Shown: positions 52,270-61,534, counted from the first letter of the stretch. The stretch is DNA of 64,000 bases from Alicyclobacillus tolerans (GCF_021739485.1 NZ_JAJFNK010000007.1:103641-167640), one strand, 5' to 3'. The notes: generated by a model not told the origin, from the letters alone. Translations and numbers: made by a program.

Positions 52270-53628
52270 GTGGAAAGCAGGCAGGTTGAGGCGTTCTTGA
52301 CAGCCATTTTAGAGTCTTCCAACGATGCGATTACGGGCATCGACCAAGATGGAGTGGTCATTTACTGGAATGCTGCAGCTGAAGAGGTTTACGGCATTGC
52401 AAAGGGCGAGATTGTTGGCCAGAAAATCGGAAGCTTCTTTCAAGAGGAATCCGTGGTGCTTTTTCAGGTGCTCAACAGCGGCTTGCCAGTGAGCAAAGTG
52501 TATCATCGCCCCCGACCGGACAAACACGTCTTTATCAACGCAGTTCCCGTTCTCAGCGCGGATTCCGCGGTGCTTGGAGCGGTATCGATTGAACAGGACA
52601 TTACGCACATTGTGAAGCTCAGTGCACAACAATACAGCCGCATTCAACAGGCAGAGCGCTCCAATCCGGCTCTCCCCATTTTCGAAAGCGAATTTGCAAA
52701 GAACATTGTCAACTTGATTGCGAATTCGTCACTCTCCGGCAGCCCGCATCCGTTTTTGCTAACCGGCGATCCCGGTGTCGGCAAAAAATCACTCGCCGAG
52801 TTATCGCATGCGCGCAGCAGGCGCCCCGGTGAGATGTTGACGTTCGCCTGTGACTCGTTTCCGCCTGGGTTGGTTGATTTCGAGTTGTTTGGATTCGAAG
52901 GACAAGCATTTGACAGCGAACGCGAGGTCCGTGTTGGCAAGCTGGAACTGGCCGGGGAAGGGACTTTGTATTTGGCGAACGTCCACAGGCTGCCAGTCCC
53001 GACGCAAAAAAGACTGGCCCAGGCACTGCACGACAAACAGTTTACGCGTAACGGAAGTGACAGGCCGGTTGCTCTACGGTGCCAAATTTTGGCCAGTGCG
53101 CCGCCAAACCTGCAGCAATACGTAGCAGAGTCTCGGTTTTCTGAGAAGCTATACTACATTTTCCACCACTTGCACGTGCCGTCTCTTCGCGAACGGAAAG
53201 CGGAAATCCTGAGTCTGTTCCGCTACTACCTCGTTCAATTTTCGAAGGAAAGTGGACGGCCCGTCCCTGAAGTCAGCCCGGAAGCGGTCGCCGCCGTCCG
53301 CGCCTATGAGTGGCCAGGTAACATTCCCGAGCTGAGAAACGCTGTGCAGCACGCAGTTTTATTCCTCAAGGAGGCCGAGATGGGTCTGTCCGATTTGCCG
53401 GATTCGCTGCGGCCGACGATGCTGCGCGAGTTGATTGAAGATGCGGTGCCGTTGGCAACTTTGTCTGGAGAATTGGAAAAGGCCAAGATTGAAGAGACGC
53501 TAAAACGAACCGGGGGTAACAAGGCGAGCGCAGCAAAGGTGCTGGGGATTTCCCGGGGCGCATTGTACTACAAATTAAAGCAGTACGGGATGAACAACGA
53601 TGTGGTGGACAGCCCTTCAGGCAAGTAG
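52270..53628 (+). CDS. PAS/AAA+/Fis-type regulator with degenerate sigma-54 motifs
   Basis: The 452-residue protein has a PAS domain (about 8-115), an AAA+ domain (about 135-370) and a Fis-type HTH (KASAAKVLGISRGALYYKLK). Walker A is GDPGVGKKS, close to normal. The sigma-54-contacting GAFTGA loop is replaced (FEGQAFDSEREV), and Walker B is GTLYLANV instead of GTLFLDEI, losing its acids. SRFSEKLYYIFHHLHVPSLR keeps the sensor part. It therefore probably cannot open sigma-54 promoters and may act as a plain repressor or activator. It is divergent from putB, which is the likely target. The GTG at 52270 follows GGGGAGGGACTAAACC. Confidence 0.85.
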   Translation: MESRQVEAFLTAILESSNDAITGIDQDGVVIYWNAAAEEVYGIAKGEIVGQKIGSFFQEESVVLFQVLNSGLPVSKVYHRPRPDKHVFINAVPVLSADSAVLGAVSIEQDITHIVKLSAQQYSRIQQAERSNPALPIFESEFAKNIVNLIANSSLSGSPHPFLLTGDPGVGKKSLAELSHARSRRPGEMLTFACDSFPPGLVDFELFGFEGQAFDSEREVRVGKLELAGEGTLYLANVHRLPVPTQKRLAQALHDKQFTRNGSDRPVALRCQILASAPPNLQQYVAESRFSEKLYYIFHHLHVPSLRERKAEILSLFRYYLVQFSKESGRPVPEVSPEAVAAVRAYEWPGNIPELRNAVQHAVLFLKEAEMGLSDLPDSLRPTMLRELIEDAVPLATLSGELEKAKIEETLKRTGGNKASAAKVLGISRGALYYKLKQYGMNNDVVDSPSGK

Positions 53629-53707
53629 GGAACGGCCCTCATAAAGACGGTTGGTCGTTCAATGAACCTGGTATTAATTTGGCTGGTTGCAGGATTCGCG
53701 GGTGTGC

Positions 53708-53757
53708 TATAATGCAAGCGTTGATGAATGCGCTTTCATTTATTGTAAACGCTGTCA
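53708..53757 (+). promoter_or_regulatory. Extended -10 promoter with two CcpA (cre) sites for acsA
   Basis: TGCTATAAT ends at 53713. Downstream lie TGAATGCGCTTTCA (53725-53738, 13 of 14 matches to TGWAANCGNTNWCA) and TGTAAACGCTGTCA (53744-53757, a full match). Sites at these positions would let CcpA block transcription when good carbon sources are present. Confidence 0.75.
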
Positions 53758-53820
53758 GGTGTTTTGCTTTGACTGTAGCTGGTGCTTTCGCGAAAACGCG
53801 TCAAAAGGAGGGGAAGCATT

Positions 53821-55533
53821 TTGGCGGATGTGTTTGAGCCAGAGGCCGGCATGGCCAACTTGGAGGATTACGAAGCGACGGTTCGTTCCTTCGACTGGGA
53901 GTCGGTGCACAGCCGTTTTCGCTGGTCAGAAACCGGACGCGTCAATCTGGCGTATGAGGCGATTGACCGCCACGTTGACGACGGCCGCGGCGACGACGTG
54001 GCATTGTATTACGAGGATACAGACCGACGAGAGACCTACACGTATTCACAAATCAGCCTGTTGACGAACCGCTTTGCCAATGTGTTGCGCAGCATGGGAA
54101 TTCAAAAAGGCGATCGCGTCTTTTTGCTGATGCCGCGCAGTCCCGAATTGGTCATCGCTTTGTTCGGGATTTTGAAAGTTGGCGCGGTGGCGGGGCCATT
54201 GTTTGAAGCCTTCATGACGGACGCCGTCCGGGACCGCATGCTCGACAGCCAGGCTGTTGCCGTTGTGACGACTCCCGCGCTGGAAACCCGGATTCCGAGA
54301 GAGGACCTGCCAGACTTAAAGCACGTCATTCTCGTCGGGGAAGGGGTGCGGGAAAACGCGGGTACGGTCTCTTACAACGCCCGGATGGCAGCAGCAAGTG
54401 ATGAAACTGCGATCGAATGGGTTGACCTCGAAGACCCGATGTACCTGTTTTACACGTCCGGGTCTACCGGGAAACCGAAGGGCATTGTCCACGTCCACAA
54501 CGACATGATTCACCAGTACCAAGCTGCAGTGTGGGTACTCGACTTGCGCCCTGGGGACATTTACTGGTGCACGGCAGACCAAGGGTGGATTACAGGGACT
54601 TCGATGGGCATTATTGGCCCTTGGCTGACCGGGACGTCCATTGTGATTCGCGGGGGACGATTTGGTCCCGGGGACTGGTACGAAACCATTCAACGTTACG
54701 GGGTTACCGTGTGGTTCTCCGCCCCGACGGCCTTTCGAATGCTGATGGGACACGGGAAGGAACTGGCCGAGCAATACGACTTGAACTCCTTGCGCCACAT
54801 TCTCTCTGCGGGTGAACCTCTTAACCCGGAAGTCCTGCGATGGGGCAAGGAGGTCTATGGGCAGCGCATCCACGACAATTGGTGGATGACAGAAACAGGG
54901 GCCCCGGTCATCTCCAATTACCCTTCCTTGCCGATGCGGTTGGGGTCCATGGGAAAACCGCTGCCAGGAATCGAAGCAGCTATTTTCGACGACAACGGCA
55001 GGCGGCTCGGCCCAAACCAGATGGGGAACCTGGCAATCCGGTCTGGATGGCCGGCGATGGTGCACAGTATTTGGGGAAATCCTGAAAAGTACCAGCAGTA
55101 CTTCCGGATTCCAGGTTGGTTTATCAGCGGGGACTCGGCGTATATGGATGAGGACGGGTACTTCTGGTTCCAAGGTCGAGTGGACGACGTCATCAACACT
55201 TCGGGAGAACGGGTTGGCCCGTTTGAAGTGGAAAGTTGTCTCGTCGAGCACCCGGCCGTGGCAGAGGCAGGAGTCATTGGCAAACCAGACGCGTTGCGCG
55301 GTGAGGTCATTAAGGCCTTTATCTCACTGCGGGCCGGGTTTACGGCGTCCGATGAGCTGAAGGAAGACATCGCAAGGTTTGTCAAGACTCGTCTGGCAGC
55401 GCATGCGGCACCTCGCGACATCGAATTCCGGGATAAGCTTCCAAAGACGCGTTCCGGGAAGATCATGCGCCGGGTGTTGAAGGCTTGGGAGTTAGGGCTT
55501 CCAGTCGGGGATTTGTCGACGATGGAGGACTAA
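53821..55533 (+). CDS. acsA: Acetyl-CoA synthetase / AMP-forming acyl-CoA synthetase
   Basis: The 570-residue protein has the adenylate-forming signatures: LFYTSGSTGKPKGIVHVHND (P-loop), NWWMTETGAPVI, WFISGDSAYMDEDGYFWFQG, RVDDVINTSGERVGPFEVES and the catalytic Lys in KTRSGKIMRRVL. The tryptophan in NWWMTETG favours acetate or other small acyl groups. Its length fits Bacillus AcsA. The TTG at 53821 follows AAAGGAGGGGAAGCAT. An acetate transporter gene follows, and two cre sites precede it, so this is an acetate-utilisation unit under carbon catabolite control. Confidence 0.92.
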   Translation: MADVFEPEAGMANLEDYEATVRSFDWESVHSRFRWSETGRVNLAYEAIDRHVDDGRGDDVALYYEDTDRRETYTYSQISLLTNRFANVLRSMGIQKGDRVFLLMPRSPELVIALFGILKVGAVAGPLFEAFMTDAVRDRMLDSQAVAVVTTPALETRIPREDLPDLKHVILVGEGVRENAGTVSYNARMAAASDETAIEWVDLEDPMYLFYTSGSTGKPKGIVHVHNDMIHQYQAAVWVLDLRPGDIYWCTADQGWITGTSMGIIGPWLTGTSIVIRGGRFGPGDWYETIQRYGVTVWFSAPTAFRMLMGHGKELAEQYDLNSLRHILSAGEPLNPEVLRWGKEVYGQRIHDNWWMTETGAPVISNYPSLPMRLGSMGKPLPGIEAAIFDDNGRRLGPNQMGNLAIRSGWPAMVHSIWGNPEKYQQYFRIPGWFISGDSAYMDEDGYFWFQGRVDDVINTSGERVGPFEVESCLVEHPAVAEAGVIGKPDALRGEVIKAFISLRAGFTASDELKEDIARFVKTRLAAHAAPRDIEFRDKLPKTRSGKIMRRVLKAWELGLPVGDLSTMED

Positions 55534-55816
55534 CGAACCGGAGCGAAACGGTTACGTAAAAGAAGCCGGACAAGACGTAAAGAAGTACGGAAGCTTAAGG
55601 TAGAATCCGTATAAAGATCAACGAGAGGTCAAGATAGACGAAACGCAAAGATGCAGGTCACACAGACAGGGTCAAAGTGAACATCGCCTATCATCGCGTT
55701 GCACGATCCCGGACGCGTGATAGGGTACCGGATTAATTGACTGATAATTACGGTAAAATATTCTATGTTTTTGTTTAATGTAAAAGTATTTATTCATTTA
55801 AAAAGGAGGCCAAACC

Positions 55817-56416
55817 ATGGCAGACCCAGTGAAAACAGCAGATCCGGGACCACTCGGACTAGCGGCATTTGCCTTAACCACGTTTGTGTTGAGTTCGGTC
55901 AATGCCGGGATTTTTCCAGCGGCAGTACTTGGCACCTTTCTTCCGCTGGCGTTGTTTTACGGTGGATTGGGGCAGCTTTTAGCTGGGATGTGGGAATTTC
56001 GCAGTGGAAATACCTTTGGAGCAACCGCATTCACCTCGTATGGAGCATTTTGGATGTCGCTGGGTACGTTGGTCTATCTAGAACTTAAAGGGGTGCTGGA
56101 CTTTAAGGCAGATGGCGCAATTGCACTTGGCTTATTCCTTTTGGCTTGGACAATTTTTACTTTCTACATGTGGATCGGTTCGTTTGCGACGAATCGCGCA
56201 CTCGTCGTCGTTTTCACATTGCTGTTCATCACCTTCATCTTGCTGACGATTGGGGCTCTTGCTGCACCTGGCGCCACAGCGATTGGCGGTTGGATGGGCG
56301 TACTGACGGCCATTGCAGCGTGGTATACTTCCGCTGCGGGCGTAATTAACGCTACATTTGGCAAAAAGGTGCTCTCCGTGGGTGCACCGTCTCCATCCAA
56401 CAATGTGAAAGCCTAA
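55817..56416 (+). CDS. Acetate/succinate transporter, GPR1/FUN34/YaaH (SatP) family
   Basis: The 199-residue protein has six spans and the family motif N-[AP]-[AP]-P-[LF]-G-L-[AM]-x-[FY] in altered form near PGPLGLAAFALTTFVLS, and FYGGLGQLLAGMWEFRSGNT, which is highly conserved. SatP forms a hexameric channel for acetate and succinate. The ATG at 55817 follows AAAAAGGAGGCCAAACC. With the acetyl-CoA synthetase upstream (283-bp gap) it forms an acetate uptake and activation pair. The gap suggests its own promoter. Confidence 0.9.
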   Translation: MADPVKTADPGPLGLAAFALTTFVLSSVNAGIFPAAVLGTFLPLALFYGGLGQLLAGMWEFRSGNTFGATAFTSYGAFWMSLGTLVYLELKGVLDFKADGAIALGLFLLAWTIFTFYMWIGSFATNRALVVVFTLLFITFILLTIGALAAPGATAIGGWMGVLTAIAAWYTSAAGVINATFGKKVLSVGAPSPSNNVKA

Positions 56417-56440
56417 TTTGTAGTTTCCTTTACAAAATCG

Positions 56441-56485
56441 AGGGTTGCCCGACATTCTCACAAGGTGAGCTGGGCAGCCCTTTTT
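56441..56485 (+). terminator. Rho-independent terminator after the acetate transporter
   Basis: AGGGTTGCCC pairs with GGGCAGCCCT (one G-T pair), followed by TTTTTCTC, 25 bases after the stop. Confidence 0.8.
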
Positions 56486-56589
56486 CTCGGTTAGACCGGG
56501 GATGGATGCTCTCAATTGCAGAGTTTCGGGAAGTTATTTCCTTGACAAAAATCGACTTCAGTTCATACAATCGTGAGTACCACGAACGC

Positions 56590-56715
56590 TGAATTCTTCG
56601 CATGGAAGAAGCGGGGGAACCAATCTGTGGGGTGAATCTGCGCTTGTCGCAGTAGGGTACTTCCAACCCGAACCCGTCAGCTAACTTCGCAAGCGGATCG
56701 GAAGCACGGGATTTT
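56590..56715 (+). ncRNA. Cyclic-di-AMP riboswitch (ydaO-yuaA type), second copy
   Basis: GGGGTGAATCTGCGCTTGTC, GTAGGGTACTTCCAACCCG, AACCCGTCAGCTAACTTCGC and AAGCG repeat the core of the riboswitch at 40990. A promoter-like TTGACA at 56542 lies upstream. It precedes an NCS1 permease gene on the same strand. 56716-56908 shows no further gene; a terminator or attenuator is expected there but was not resolved. Confidence 0.85.
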
Positions 56716-56908
56716 AGTCGTGGTTCTGCACATAGTACGGTCTTTGGACAGTCGATTTCGGGTGCTACTCACACCCGGCGTCGATTTGGCCTATTTTCCC
56801 GCATCCGAAGGTGGCTGAATGTGGGCCGCACACTTGATGGCGGCCGACCCAGATCCAAGAATGGTCTACCGCTTCTCCTTGCACAAACCGTGGCAAGGAG
56901 GTTTTGGA

Positions 56909-58369
56909 ATGTCTAAAGACAACTTTTTGATTGAAACGCACAGCATTGACTACATTCCTCCGAGGTTGCGACACGGAAAGGCGTCGGACCTGTTCTTTTT
57001 GTGGTTCGGCGCCAACGCCCAAATGGCCGTGATGGCAACAGGCCTGATTGCTGTCGTCCCAGGGTTTAGTTTCATGTGGGCTGTTGTTGGAATCGTGATT
57101 GGCACTTTGCTCGGCTCCATTTTCATGGCCTACCACTCCGCACAAGGACCCCACCTTGGAATTCCACAAATGATTCAAAGCCGGGCTCAATTCGGTTATT
57201 TCGGCGCCGTCGTTCCACTTGTGATGGTCGTGCTGATGTACCTTGGGTTTTACGCCGCTGGTGCAGTTATCGGCGCACAAGCGCTGGCCTTGTTGTTTCA
57301 CATGCCGGTGAGCACGGGAATCTTTATCAGTTCGCTTGCCGTTTTGCTGCTAGTTTTAGCAGGCTACAATGTGATTCACCGCTTTAACCGCTGGATGTCG
57401 TATTTCTTCTCCGCAGTCTTTGCAATCGTAACCGTGCTTCTGCTCACTGGAGCACCGATTGGTCATTCGTCGGCCAGTTTTGTTGCACACCCGGTCCATG
57501 CGGGCTTTATGCTCGGACCGTTTTTGCTCAGCATCTCGTTGGCGGTCATTAACACATTGGGATATGCACCGTACGTAGCCGACTACTCGCGCTATCTCCC
57601 GCAGCGAACCACGGTGTCCGCTACGTTTTGGTATACGTACATCGGGGTTGTTCTTTCGAATATCTGGATGATGGTGCTCGGGGCATTGGTGCAATCCAGA
57701 GCGCCCCACAGCGACCCGGTAACCGGTTTTGCGCTGTTGGGTGCAGACCTTGGTCCCTGGTTTCGCGTTGCAGTCTTGCTTGCGGCAACGCTAGGCATCG
57801 TCAGTATCAATGCGCTCAATATCTACGGCGGGTTCATGTCTTCATTGACCATTACCAGCACCTTTTTCCGGAAGTGGAAACCGACTTTGGCATTGCGGGT
57901 GTGGTTCATTGTTCCGATCACGTTGGTGGGTACGTACCTTGCCTTTTTAGAAAAGGGAAACCTGCTGAACAGCTTCGAATCATTCCTGGCCGTCCTCATT
58001 GACTTTTTGGTTCCATGGACCGCCATTAACCTGGCCGACTACTACTTTTTGCGAAAAGGACAGTACAACATTCGCGAGATCTTCAATCCCAATGGGCAGT
58101 ACGGTCGGTTCAACTGGGTCGCGCTGCTGTCTTACCTCGTTGGTTTTGTGTGCGAATTTCCGTTTATGAACACCGCGATTTACGAGGGGCCTGTGGCCAA
58201 GTGGCTGCACAACGGCGATGTTTCCTGGGTCATCGGAGTCGTTGTGGCCGGGGTGTTGTACCTGTTGTTGTCGAACACGCTCTCCAAAACGTTGCGAACC
58301 GAGAAATCGGATGACGCGACGAATCCTGATGTCGACGAGACAGACATGTCGGATGCAGTCAATTCGTAA
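56909..58369 (+). CDS. NCS1-family (purine-cytosine) permease
   Basis: The 486-residue protein has 12 spans and the NCS1 features IDYIPPRLRHGKASDLFFLW, FFLWFGANAQMAVMATGLI, LGIPQMIQSRAQFGYFGAVV and INLADYYFLRKGQYNI. NCS1 proteins import nucleobases, hydantoins, allantoin or thiamine precursors with H+ or Na+. The ATG at 56909 follows GGCAAGGAGGTTTTGGA. It is a single-gene unit behind a c-di-AMP riboswitch, so the substrate may be one with an osmotic role or one linked to purine supply (inference). Confidence 0.9.
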   Translation: MSKDNFLIETHSIDYIPPRLRHGKASDLFFLWFGANAQMAVMATGLIAVVPGFSFMWAVVGIVIGTLLGSIFMAYHSAQGPHLGIPQMIQSRAQFGYFGAVVPLVMVVLMYLGFYAAGAVIGAQALALLFHMPVSTGIFISSLAVLLLVLAGYNVIHRFNRWMSYFFSAVFAIVTVLLLTGAPIGHSSASFVAHPVHAGFMLGPFLLSISLAVINTLGYAPYVADYSRYLPQRTTVSATFWYTYIGVVLSNIWMMVLGALVQSRAPHSDPVTGFALLGADLGPWFRVAVLLAATLGIVSINALNIYGGFMSSLTITSTFFRKWKPTLALRVWFIVPITLVGTYLAFLEKGNLLNSFESFLAVLIDFLVPWTAINLADYYFLRKGQYNIREIFNPNGQYGRFNWVALLSYLVGFVCEFPFMNTAIYEGPVAKWLHNGDVSWVIGVVVAGVLYLLLSNTLSKTLRTEKSDDATNPDVDETDMSDAVNS

Positions 58370-58511
58370 GCTTTCGGGGTCATCGGATTGCTTGCAGCCG
58401 AGGCGTTCGCGCTGAAGGGGTTGCGAAAGTTGCTAGAGTCTGCAAACCGGCTCAATCTGGATACGGGTTTTCCGGCGGATCGACCTAAGAAATTGACGCA
58501 AAATGCAAAAT

Positions 58512-58537
58512 GGGGGGCACTGAGCCCCCCACCATTT
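58512..58537. terminator. Rho-independent terminator between convergent genes
   Basis: GGGGGGC pairs with GCCCCCC around ACTGA, with AAAAT before and ATTTTT after, so it can stop transcription from both sides. Confidence 0.8.
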
Positions 58538-58612
58538 TTGTTGACATCTCGTTACACCCCGGAAAAATAACAGGCTGCTTGAGCTAAAGCTTTGTTTCGA
58601 GGTGGTTTAGGT

Positions 58613-60403
58613 TTAGTTTTGTTCCGGGACGACTTCCAGAGAATTAGGGGCGGACAATGGAGTCCCCTCCGGACCCAACGAGCCGTTGGAGACAGCAGCG
58701 GCGTCTTCGGATTCGTCGTAGATAAAGGGCTTGCCTCGCAGCCACGATGCCAAAGCGGCTACTGCCGATAAAGCCAACGAGATCCAAAAGGCCATGGACA
58801 ATCCGTGCATGAACGGCTGCCCGATTAAAGTGGGGAAAAACGTGTGCCCCGTTATGGTTTCCTGGTTGTGTTTGGGCAACAGGGCCAACGCCTGTTGCGG
58901 AACCAGACTCTTGAGCGGATTGTATCCCAGCAAGGCCGCAAACAATGAGGCCATCGGGGGCAATCCAGCAATCTTGTGCACGAGTGCTGCCGGCAGTCCT
59001 TGCGCGGCCAGGCCATTCGTCAGAGCCTGCGGAAGTTTCTGCGCTAAGCCAGCGATCACGATAGAAAAGAAAATTCCCATACTCATCATCATGCCGGCGT
59101 TCATGAAGGTTGCCAACATCCCAGAAGCCACACCGCGGAAACGTGAGGGAACGGAATTCATAATTGCGGCGCTGTTGGGAGAAGCAAACAACCCCATGCC
59201 AAACCCAATAATGAACAGGTAGACGGCGAATGGCAGGTAGTGAAAATTGACGTGCAGCGTATTGAGCAAATAAAAGCCGATGGCCGAGATGACCATGCCG
59301 CCCGTGGCGAACATGCGCGAACCAAAGCGATCGGACAAAAAGCCGCTAAGAGGGCCAGCGAGAAGAAACCCAAACGTTTGCGGCAGAGTGTCGATGCCAG
59401 CCAAAAGGGGCGTGTTTTCATAAGCGACCCCGTGCAGGGGAAGCCAAATCCCTTGCAGCCAAATGATCAACATGAACTGCAATCCACCCCGGGCCAGCGC
59501 CGATAAAAATGTGCTGACGTTGCCCGCCGTGAATGCGCGGATCCGAAACAGGGACAGGTTAAACATGGGACTGTTGACTTTGGCTTCGATCACCGTGAAG
59601 ATAGCCAAACAAATGACGCCTCCGATTATGCCTGAGAGCACCATTGGATTGGTCCACCCCATGGGATGGCTGCCGTAAGGCATGATGCCATAGGTCAACC
59701 CAAGCATGATGCCGAGGATCCCGACGCCGAGCGTCACATTTCCCCAGATGTCCAATTTAGTGTTTTTCGAACGTACGGTGAGTTCCTTGAGTGCCACGTA
59801 AGCCCAGACGGTGCCAACCAGTCCAATTGGGACGTTCACTAAAAAGATAAAACGCCAGTGCCCCGTTGCGGCCAGCAGCCCGCCGACGACAAGACCGATG
59901 ACGCTTCCGCCGACGGCGGCAATTTGATTGAGACCCAGTGCTAATCCGCGCTGGTTAGTGGGGAAAGCGTCCGTCAAAATCGCCGAGCTGTTGGAAAATA
60001 GAAATGCACCACCTACGCCTTGAAGGAGACGGAACACAATGAGTTCGAGTTCTCCGGCCATTCCCTTGCTCCAGGTCAGGGAACAGAGAATGGAACCCAG
60101 GGTAAAAACGGCGAACCCCAGGTTATAAAGCCGGACCCGTCCGAAGATGTCGGACAGTCTTCCAAACATGACGAGCAAAACGGTTGTAGCCACGTTGAAT
60201 CCAAGCATCACCCACAGCAACAGGCTGGTTTGTCCTCCGGCCAGAGGGTTTACTTTGATGCCTGCAAAAATAACCGGCAAGGCAATGATCAAAATGGTTC
60301 CATTGATGGCCGCCATCAAAACTCCGAGGGTGGTATTGGACAACGCGATCCATTTGTAATACGGACTTCGGCTGCCCATTCTCTCGCTGTCAATCACATT
60401 CAT
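58613..60403 (-). CDS. MFS multidrug efflux transporter, DHA2 type
   Basis: The 596-residue protein has about 14 spans and the DHA2 signatures: LAMINGTILIIALPVI-like VLMAAINGTILIIALPVI (motif D1), LVMFGRLSDIFGRVRLYNLG (motif A) and LNQIAAVGGSVIGLVVGGLL with GxxxGPxxGG-like motif C. Such pumps export drugs or toxic metabolites with protons. The ATG at 60403 follows AAAAAAGGAGTGC. A MerR-type gene lies upstream on the same strand with a palindrome between them. Confidence 0.9.
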   Translation of the reverse strand: MNVIDSERMGSRSPYYKWIALSNTTLGVLMAAINGTILIIALPVIFAGIKVNPLAGGQTSLLLWVMLGFNVATTVLLVMFGRLSDIFGRVRLYNLGFAVFTLGSILCSLTWSKGMAGELELIVFRLLQGVGGAFLFSNSSAILTDAFPTNQRGLALGLNQIAAVGGSVIGLVVGGLLAATGHWRFIFLVNVPIGLVGTVWAYVALKELTVRSKNTKLDIWGNVTLGVGILGIMLGLTYGIMPYGSHPMGWTNPMVLSGIIGGVICLAIFTVIEAKVNSPMFNLSLFRIRAFTAGNVSTFLSALARGGLQFMLIIWLQGIWLPLHGVAYENTPLLAGIDTLPQTFGFLLAGPLSGFLSDRFGSRMFATGGMVISAIGFYLLNTLHVNFHYLPFAVYLFIIGFGMGLFASPNSAAIMNSVPSRFRGVASGMLATFMNAGMMMSMGIFFSIVIAGLAQKLPQALTNGLAAQGLPAALVHKIAGLPPMASLFAALLGYNPLKSLVPQQALALLPKHNQETITGHTFFPTLIGQPFMHGLSMAFWISLALSAVAALASWLRGKPFIYDESEDAAAVSNGSLGPEGTPLSAPNSLEVVPEQN

Positions 60404-60450
60404 GCACTCCTTTTTTCTCTGTTCGGATCGACTAAAAAACCTCTTTAAAG

Positions 60451-60467
60451 CCTACTTAGAAAGTAGG
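60451..60467 (-). promoter_or_regulatory. Inverted repeat between the MerR and MFS genes
   Basis: CCTACTT and AAGTAGG form a perfect inverted repeat around three bases, 48 bases upstream of the MFS start. It is a candidate operator for the adjacent MerR-type regulator. Confidence 0.5.
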
Positions 60468-60477
60468 GGAGAGCAAC

Positions 60478-60921
60478 TTAGACCATCTCTGAACAAAACT
60501 GCGCCTTCAAATCGTTCGACCGATTCAGTCGTTCAGTCACATTGCGTCTTATCGCTGTGAGCTTTTCGATGCGTTCATCGATTTGGCGGTCTAGTTCTTC
60601 TAGCAAAAGAATCGATTCCTCTATTAGAACGCAGCGGTCCGAGGACGACGGTTCAATGCTGTAATACGAGGTTCTCAATTGCTCCAGCTTCTGCTCGATG
60701 TCGAGCATGCGTTTAATTTCACCCAGGGAATACCCCAAGGTTTCTTTCAACTGAAGGATTCTTTTGAGCTTCTGGACCACAGCCTCGTCGTAGAGACGGT
60801 GACCCCCTGCGGTTCTAGCCACAGGTTCGATTAACCCGATCTCCTCGTAATAATGGAGAGTACGGGATGTCACGCCCAGTTTGTGAACCACACTCTCGAT
60901 GGTAAGGACGGCGCTCTCCAT
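60478..60921 (-). CDS. MerR-family transcriptional regulator
   Basis: The 147-residue protein has the MerR HTH and wing: TIESVVHKLGVTSRTLHYYE, EIGLIEPVARTAGGHRLYD, then VVQKLKRILQLKETLGYSLG. A long dimerisation helix follows (ELDRQIDERIEKLTAIRRNV). The ligand domain is short and lacks the Cys pattern of metal sensors, so a drug or redox signal is more likely. It precedes the MFS efflux gene and probably regulates it and itself. Confidence 0.87.
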   Translation of the reverse strand: MESAVLTIESVVHKLGVTSRTLHYYEEIGLIEPVARTAGGHRLYDEAVVQKLKRILQLKETLGYSLGEIKRMLDIEQKLEQLRTSYYSIEPSSSDRCVLIEESILLLEELDRQIDERIEKLTAIRRNVTERLNRSNDLKAQFCSEMV

Positions 60922-61074
60922 GGTTCTGCGTGTTCCCCTTTCTGAACGGATGAAGTCACTGAAAGGACTAGGGTGGGTGAAGTCGACCAGGCCGTTGAAT
61001 CGAGGATTCTCTGGAATGTTCTCGCATTCTACATTCCTTCATGCTTGACGGCCAGATAAAACAGTACCACACAA

Positions 61075-61090
61075 CTCACGTTAACGTGAG
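61075..61090. promoter_or_regulatory. Perfect 16-bp palindrome upstream of merR
   Basis: CTCACGTTAACGTGAG is a perfect palindrome about 155 bases upstream of the merR start. It resembles CTCACGT-type sites bound by some MerR proteins (TipA-like). 60922-61298 contains no gene. Confidence 0.45.
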
Positions 61091-61221
61091 ATTTGAATTG
61101 TAAAGGTTTTGTAAATCTGTGCAACTCGGCGTGCCGTCCATCGCGACCCCATGAAATTGAGTCGTAAACAGCGACTGCAAGAGGGAAATGACCCCAAATT
61201 CAATTTTGTTGAAAATAACAC

Positions 61222-61250
61222 TTGCATTCTATCGGCTATCCGTGTTAATT
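61222..61250 (+). promoter_or_regulatory. Promoter of the tRNA cluster
   Basis: TTGCAT (61222-61227), 17 bases and TTAATT (61245-61250) end 48 bases upstream of the first tRNA. Confidence 0.5.
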
Positions 61251-61298
61251 TATTCTACGTCCCTCGGCGAGACAACACGTCGCAGCCAAAGGCGAAAC

Positions 61299-61375
61299 GT
61301 GCCCGTAGCTCAGCTGGATAGAGTGCTTGACTACGAATCAAGAGGTCGGGAGTTCGAATCTCTCCGGGCACGCCA
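61299..61375 (+). tRNA. tRNA-Arg(ACG)
   Basis: Complete cloverleaf: acceptor GTGCCCG/CGGGCAC, anticodon loop CTACGAA, TTCGAAT T-loop, encoded CCA. First gene of the cluster. Confidence 0.95.
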
Positions 61376-61376
61376 T

Positions 61377-61450
61377 GCGGGTGTAGTTCAATGGTAGAAC
61401 TCCAGCCTTCCAAGCTGGTCGCGTGGGTTCGATTCCCATCACCCGCTCCA
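61377..61450 (+). tRNA. tRNA-Gly(TCC)
   Basis: Acceptor GCGGGTG/CACCCGC, anticodon loop CTTCCAA, encoded CCA. Confidence 0.95.
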
Positions 61451-61455
61451 GATGT

Positions 61456-61531
61456 GAGCCATTAGCTCAGTTGGCAGAGCACCTGACTTTTAATCAGGGT
61501 GTCCCGCGTTCGAGTCGCGGATGGCTCACCA
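61456..61531 (+). tRNA. tRNA-Lys(TTT)
   Basis: Acceptor GAGCCAT/ATGGCTC, anticodon loop CTTTTAA, encoded CCA. The T stem is CCGCG/CGCGG. Confidence 0.95.
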
Positions 61532-61534
61532 CAT

